A DNA stretch of 64,000 nucleotides from CADCTP01 sp963849885. Its GTDB lineage: Bacteria > Actinomycetota > Actinomycetes > Mycobacteriales > CADCTP01. A model generated the notes under the pieces. The model was not told the DNA's origin. It ran no database searches and saw only the letters and a program-made list of their open reading frames with translations. Made by a program: the position numbers and the translations under genes. Positions 60,522-64,000 of the stretch are shown here, piece after piece (the first letter of the stretch is position 1; each line of letters begins with the position of its first letter). The stretch covers positions 186,001-250,000 of the forward strand of contig CAWKIV010000020.1 in the NCBI GenBank assembly GCA_963849885.1, written 5' to 3'.

Positions 60522-61322
60522 GCGGATGGCCGCCAGCTGGTGGGCGGACGCGACCAGCGCGCCGGTCGCGTCCCAGACGTCGCACTCCTCGTCGACCCGC
60601 TCCGCGGCCACCAACCGGGCCCGCTGCCGCACCAGCAGCGGCCCGGGCGCCGGCAGCGCCCGCAGGTAGGAGGTCAGCTCCAGCGTCGGCACCCACGAGG
60701 TGACCAGGCCGAGGTCGAAGGGCGCCGGCGGCAGCGCGTCCAGCGCGAGCAGCAGCGCGGCCGGACCGGGACGGTCCGGCGGGATCCGCACCCACGCGGT
60801 CAGCTCGCCGCGCCCGGTCGGCCGGCCGGCGGCGAAGCCGGCGCTGTCCGGGGTCAGCCGCACCGAGATCGTGTCGAACAGCGGCACCGGCACCCGCGGG
60901 TGCGGCGGCACCGGCACGCAGTCGGCCTCCGCCGGCACCTCCGGCGCCGGCACCCCGGACCAGTCCGGCCGACCCGCCGGGGCCAGCCGGCCGCAGGTCA
61001 GCAGCGCCTCCACGCACCGCCGGCCGCCCGCGCTGAGCACCGCGTGCACCTGGGCGGCGGCCCGGCCCTGGCGCAGCAGCCGCACCGTCACCTCGGCGGG
61101 CCCGGGCTCCGGCGCGGCGACGAAGTGCGCGCTCACCGCCTCCGGGTGCGGGTGGTCCGGCCCGGTGACCGCGGTCGCGGCCTCGGCCAGCACCGCGAGC
61201 AGGTAGCCGCCGTTGAGCTTGTCGCCGATGCTCCACTGCGGGTCGAGCCGCGCGGTGAAGGAGCCGGCCTCCCCGGTCGGCCGCACCGCCACCGCCGCCG
61301 CAAGCTCAGCCAGCTCCGCCAC
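60504..61322 (-). CDS. Acyl-CoA thioesterase family protein (double hotdog)
   Basis: A 272-residue TesB-like protein with two hotdog halves. WSIGDKLNGGYLLAVLAEAA and HPHPEAVSAHFVAAPEPGPA are in the first half; DLGLVTSWVPTLELTSYLRA and WDATGALVASAHQLAAIR in the second. Such enzymes cleave acyl-CoA esters; substrate length is unknown. It is divergent from the HAD gene, sharing a 26-base spacer. Confidence 0.82.
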   Translation of the reverse strand: MAELAELAAAVAVRPTGEAGSFTARLDPQWSIGDKLNGGYLLAVLAEAATAVTGPDHPHPEAVSAHFVAAPEPGPAEVTVRLLRQGRAAAQVHAVLSAGGRRCVEALLTCGRLAPAGRPDWSGVPAPEVPAEADCVPVPPHPRVPVPLFDTISVRLTPDSAGFAAGRPTGRGELTAWVRIPPDRPGPAALLLALDALPPAPFDLGLVTSWVPTLELTSYLRALPAPGPLLVRQRARLVAAERVDEECDVWDATGALVASAHQLAAIRLPDGR

Positions 61323-61348
61323 ACCGGCACGGTAGCCGGGGCGGCAGG

Positions 61349-62017
61349 ATGGGCCGCATGGACCCCGCGGCGATCGTCTTCGACCTCGACGGCGTGCTGG
61401 TCGACTCCGAGCAGGTCTGGGACGAGGTGCGGCGCGCCCTGGTCACCGACCGCGGCGGCCGGTGGACCGACGAGGCCACCCGGGCCATGCAGGGCATGAG
61501 CACGCCGGAGTGGTCGGCCTACCTGGCCGGCCCGCTCGGCGCCCGCGGCACCGCCGAGGAGCTGGCCGAGGCGGTCATCGCCGCGATGGCCGACCGCTAC
61601 CGCGCCGCGGTGCCGCTGCTGCCCGGGGCGGTGGCGGCGGTCACCGCGCTGGCCGGGCGGTGGCCGCTGGGGGTGGCCAGCTCGTCCCCGCCGGCGCTGA
61701 TCGCGGCGGTGCTGGCCGCGGCCGGGGTGGCCGACCGGTTCCGGGCGGTGGTGTCCAGCGAGGAGGTGCCGCGGGGCAAGCCGGCCCCGGACGTCTACCT
61801 CGCCGCGGCCGACCGGCTGGGTGCCGACCCGGCCCGCTGCGTGGCCATCGAGGACTCCGCGAACGGGCTGCGCGCGGCCGCCGCGGCCGGGATGACCGTG
61901 GTGGCGGTGCCCAACCCGCACTTCCCGCCGCCGCCGGACGCGCTCGCCCTGGCCGCGGCGACCGTGCCCACCCCGGCCGGCCTCACCGCCGAGCTGGTCG
62001 GGTCGCTTCAGTCGTAG
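61349..62017 (+). CDS. HAD-superfamily phosphatase (beta-phosphoglucomutase/CbbY-like)
   Basis: A 222-residue HAD hydrolase. Motif I is IVFDLDGVLVDSEQVWDEV (nucleophile Asp near 12), motif II GVASSSPP, motif III EVPRGKPAPDVYL, and motif IV CVAIEDSANGLRAA. It dephosphorylates a sugar phosphate or similar small molecule. ATG 61349 and in-frame ATG 61358 are both possible; the motif begins right after the second. It overlaps the convergent DUF4037 gene by 10 bases. Confidence 0.87.
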   Translation: MGRMDPAAIVFDLDGVLVDSEQVWDEVRRALVTDRGGRWTDEATRAMQGMSTPEWSAYLAGPLGARGTAEELAEAVIAAMADRYRAAVPLLPGAVAAVTALAGRWPLGVASSSPPALIAAVLAAAGVADRFRAVVSSEEVPRGKPAPDVYLAAADRLGADPARCVAIEDSANGLRAAAAAGMTVVAVPNPHFPPPPDALALAAATVPTPAGLTAELVGSLQS

Positions 62018-63093
62018 ACGCGGCGCAGCACCGGCCGCCACTCCGGCGCCTTGAGGTCGGTGTTGTCGCTCCACTGGTCGACGCCGCCGACCAGCCGGCG
62101 CGCGGTCAGCCGGCGGACCGCCGGGTCGGTGATCCGGTCCACCAGCGCGGCCGCGACCCGGTCGCCCCACACCACCCAGAACGGCCGGCCCCAGAACAGC
62201 GACGCGCGCTCCGGCACCGGATCGGCGAGGGCCAGCTCGTTCTGCCGGCGGAGCAGCTCCTCCGCCGCCCCCGCGTACGCGTCCTGCCGCTCCGGCCAGG
62301 TCTCCGCGCGCAGCACGTCCTGCAGCAGCGGCGCCAGCACCGGCCCGCCGGGCAGCTCCGCGAACGCGGTGCCGAACCACTTCGGGTACGGCGCGTACCG
62401 CCGCTCCTGCAGGAACGCCAGCGCCATCAGGTCCCGGACCAGCCGGGCGCCGATGACCGCCGAGCCGAGCTCGTCGCCCGCGTACCCGGCCCGGCCCATC
62501 AGGTGCTCCTCCTGCCCGAGCCGGGCCCAGCCGGCGGCCAGCAGGTAGCGCCAGACGTCCACCGGATACCAGGCCAGCCGCTCCCGCAGGGCGGTCAGCT
62601 CGCCCGGCCCGTCGTGGAACACCGGGCCGGCGGTGACCGAGAGCAGCTGCTGGCTGGCCATCGACAGCCAGTCGGCCGGCTCCAGCGGGGCGGTCGGGTC
62701 CCAGCCGAGCTGCCGGCGGGCGAACGCGCGCACCGTGGTCGTCTGCACCCGGGTCTCCGTCCCGCCGGGCGCCATCAGCACGGTGCCCGGGTCGGTCGGA
62801 TGGTCGGCGAACCGGGTCGGGAAGCCCAGGAAGCACCGCGGCAGCCGCTCGGTCAGCAACGCCCGGATCGCCGGCGCCCGGCCCGCCGCCGCCTCGGGCA
62901 GGAAGAGCGTGACCGCCGGCCCCCAGCCGTGGTCGGTGGACATCGGGGTGTCCCGGCCGAGCACGTCGCTGCCGTCGCCGACCAGCGCGGCCGCGTGCGG
63001 CAGGTCGCCGAAGCGCTCGTCCAGCAACGGGCGCACCGCGTCGGTGTAGAACCGGCGGCTCAGCTCCCGTCCCGGGACGAAGGGCGTGCCCAC
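62008..63093 (-). CDS. DUF4037 protein (nucleotidyltransferase-like)
   Basis: A 361-residue protein of the DUF4037 family. The N-terminal half carries a nucleotidyltransferase-like GDGSDVLGRDTPMSTDHGWG, the conserved family signature, and the middle TVRAFARRQLGWDP. The C-terminus ends with DNTDLKAPEWRPVLRRVY. Some members are linked to nucleotide transfer, but the reaction is not known. TACGGT (63101-63106, minus strand) seven bases before the GTG suggests a leaderless mRNA. Confidence 0.8.
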   Translation of the reverse strand: MGTPFVPGRELSRRFYTDAVRPLLDERFGDLPHAAALVGDGSDVLGRDTPMSTDHGWGPAVTLFLPEAAAGRAPAIRALLTERLPRCFLGFPTRFADHPTDPGTVLMAPGGTETRVQTTTVRAFARRQLGWDPTAPLEPADWLSMASQQLLSVTAGPVFHDGPGELTALRERLAWYPVDVWRYLLAAGWARLGQEEHLMGRAGYAGDELGSAVIGARLVRDLMALAFLQERRYAPYPKWFGTAFAELPGGPVLAPLLQDVLRAETWPERQDAYAGAAEELLRRQNELALADPVPERASLFWGRPFWVVWGDRVAAALVDRITDPAVRRLTARRLVGGVDQWSDNTDLKAPEWRPVLRRVYD

Positions 63094-63151
63094 CCGCCAA
63101 ACCGTACGGGTGGGCGCGCGGGGTCCGGCGGGCGGCTGGCACGCTGGCCGG

Positions 63152-63994
63152 GTGCGCTGGCTCGGGGGAACGCTCGTGGTCGCGGCGCTGCTCGCCGGCT
63201 GCGGCCCGGCGGAGGCGCCCGGGCCGCCCCCGGCCACTCCGCCGCCCTCCACCCGGGCCGCCGCCACCCCGCCCGGCACCGCCGCCACCCCGGCCGCCGG
63301 GCCGCTCGACCTGGCTGTCCGCGGGCCGGCCGCGGACGCCTTCGCCCGGACCCGCGCGGGCCGGACCGGCATCGCGGTCCGGGACCGGGTGACCGGCCGG
63401 GCGTGGGGCAACGCGGCCGCGGGCGCGCCGTTCCGGGCGGCGTCCACGGTGAAGCTGGCCATCGCGGTCGACCTGCTCACCCGGGCCCGGGCCGGCGCGG
63501 TCCGGCTGACCGCGGCCGACCGGGCCGACCTGGGCGCGATGCTCACCCGGTCCGACAACGCGGCCACCGACCGGCTCTGGGCCCGGTTCGGCGGCGCCGC
63601 GATCGGCGCCCGGTTCCCCGCGTACGGGCTGGTGTCGGCGACCCGGACGGAGGTCTGGGACCAGGTGCGGTGCACGCCGGAGGACCTGGTGCGGCTGGTC
63701 GGCCACGTGCTGGAGCGGGTGCCGGCGGCCGACCGGGCCACCCTGGTCGGCCTGCTCCGCGGCGTGGTCCCCGAGCAGCGCTGGGGCGTCTTCGGGCTGG
63801 TCGGCACCGGCCGGCCCGGCGGCAAGAACGGCTGGCTGCCCACCGGCGCCGGCTGGGCGGTGTCCACCGCCGGCTTCGTCGGCCCGGGCGAGCGCTACGC
63901 GGTGGCGGTGATGAGCACCGGGGCACCGGACTTCGTCGCCGGTGTGGAGACGGTGACCGGGACCGTGACCACGCTCTTCCTCGGCCTCTCCTGA
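63152..63994 (+). CDS. Class A beta-lactamase-fold serine hydrolase lipoprotein
   Basis: A 280-residue exported lipoprotein: RWLGGTLVVAALLAGCGPAE gives a signal peptide with lipobox Cys (about 17), then a Pro/Thr/Ala linker to about 55. The serine-hydrolase fold has STVK (Ser98-Lys101) and SDN (134-136). I see no complete Glu166 omega-loop signature, so beta-lactamase activity is uncertain; a cell-wall-modifying or penicillin-binding role is also possible. GKNGWLP is probably the KTG-like motif. The gene is divergent from the DUF4037 gene. Confidence 0.8.
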   Translation: MRWLGGTLVVAALLAGCGPAEAPGPPPATPPPSTRAAATPPGTAATPAAGPLDLAVRGPAADAFARTRAGRTGIAVRDRVTGRAWGNAAAGAPFRAASTVKLAIAVDLLTRARAGAVRLTAADRADLGAMLTRSDNAATDRLWARFGGAAIGARFPAYGLVSATRTEVWDQVRCTPEDLVRLVGHVLERVPAADRATLVGLLRGVVPEQRWGVFGLVGTGRPGGKNGWLPTGAGWAVSTAGFVGPGERYAVAVMSTGAPDFVAGVETVTGTVTTLFLGLS

Positions 63995-64000
63995 GCCGAT

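Overview
This is a 64 kb chromosomal window from a very GC-rich actinomycete. It holds the replication-origin neighbourhood (rpmH-dnaA-dnaN-gnd-recF-DUF721-gyrB-gyrA) together with the conserved cell-envelope kinase cluster (crgA, class E sortase, pabA, pknB, pknA, pbpA, rodA, pstP, fhaB, fhaA). Gene order, abundant GTG starts, GTGA/ATGA stop-start overlaps, leaderless-type promoters, a GyrA intein at the mycobacterial insertion point, DUF3566 and a DLW-39 protein beside tRNA-Ile/tRNA-Ala all fit an actinomycete such as a Micromonosporales- or Frankia-like lineage; the genus cannot be fixed from the sequence alone.

Layout. 0-7.8 kb: accessory metabolic genes (sensor kinase fragment, PhoD-like phosphatase, GNAT, aminotransferase, D-Ala-D-Ala ligase-like protein, nitroreductase, DUF4126, VOC protein) with three perfect parS sites at 6.5-7.0 kb. 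7.7-8.6 kb: guanidinium exporter under a guanidine-III riboswitch and an ECF sigma-factor relic. 8.6-14.5 kb, minus strand: parB, parA, rsmG, jag, yidC, yidD, rnpA, rpmH. 14.5-20.6 kb, plus strand: dnaA, oriC, dnaN, gnd, recF, DUF721. 20.7-23.2 kb: secreted sulfatase and alpha/beta hydrolase. 23.5-31 kb: gyrB, intein-containing gyrA, DUF3566 gene, tRNA-Ile, DLW-39, tRNA-Ala. 31-42 kb: accessory genes and regulators, fluoride exporter, lipoprotein, peptidyl-prolyl isomerase, rhomboid protease, thiolase. 42-57 kb: the division/envelope signalling cluster ending in tRNA-Leu. 57-64 kb: CARDB membrane protein, MBL hydrolase, an SCP2-polyprenyl synthase pair with a P450 relic, thioesterase, HAD phosphatase, DUF4037 protein and a class A beta-lactamase-fold lipoprotein.

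How parts work together. ParA/ParB with the parS triplet about 10 kb from oriC form the origin-segregation machine. DnaA, DnaN, RecF, DUF721 and gyrase serve initiation, elongation, repair and supercoiling. YidC, YidD, Jag, RnpA and RpmH link membrane-protein insertion to RNA processing. The PknA/PknB-PstP phosphorylation switch with the FHA readers FhaA/FhaB sits beside its wall-synthesis targets PbpA and RodA, with CrgA nearby.

A recurring oddity is single-base frame disruption inside Pro/Ala/Gly-rich linkers or short G/C runs (parB, pknA, the DUF3566 gene, a GNAT, the CARDB gene, probably DUF721, rsmG and the first GNAT). Because essential genes are hit and all sites are GC-rich low-complexity tracts, uncorrected sequencing indels are the simplest explanation. 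One consequence is an apparent PknA-PknB fusion frame. Signals that are not explained this way include a DnaA-box cluster with an 18-bp palindrome in a convergent intergenic gap near 42 kb, an AT-rich island with 21-bp-phased repeats at 58.7 kb, a 51-bp tandem repeat after tRNA-Leu, and the P450 and sigma-factor relics.
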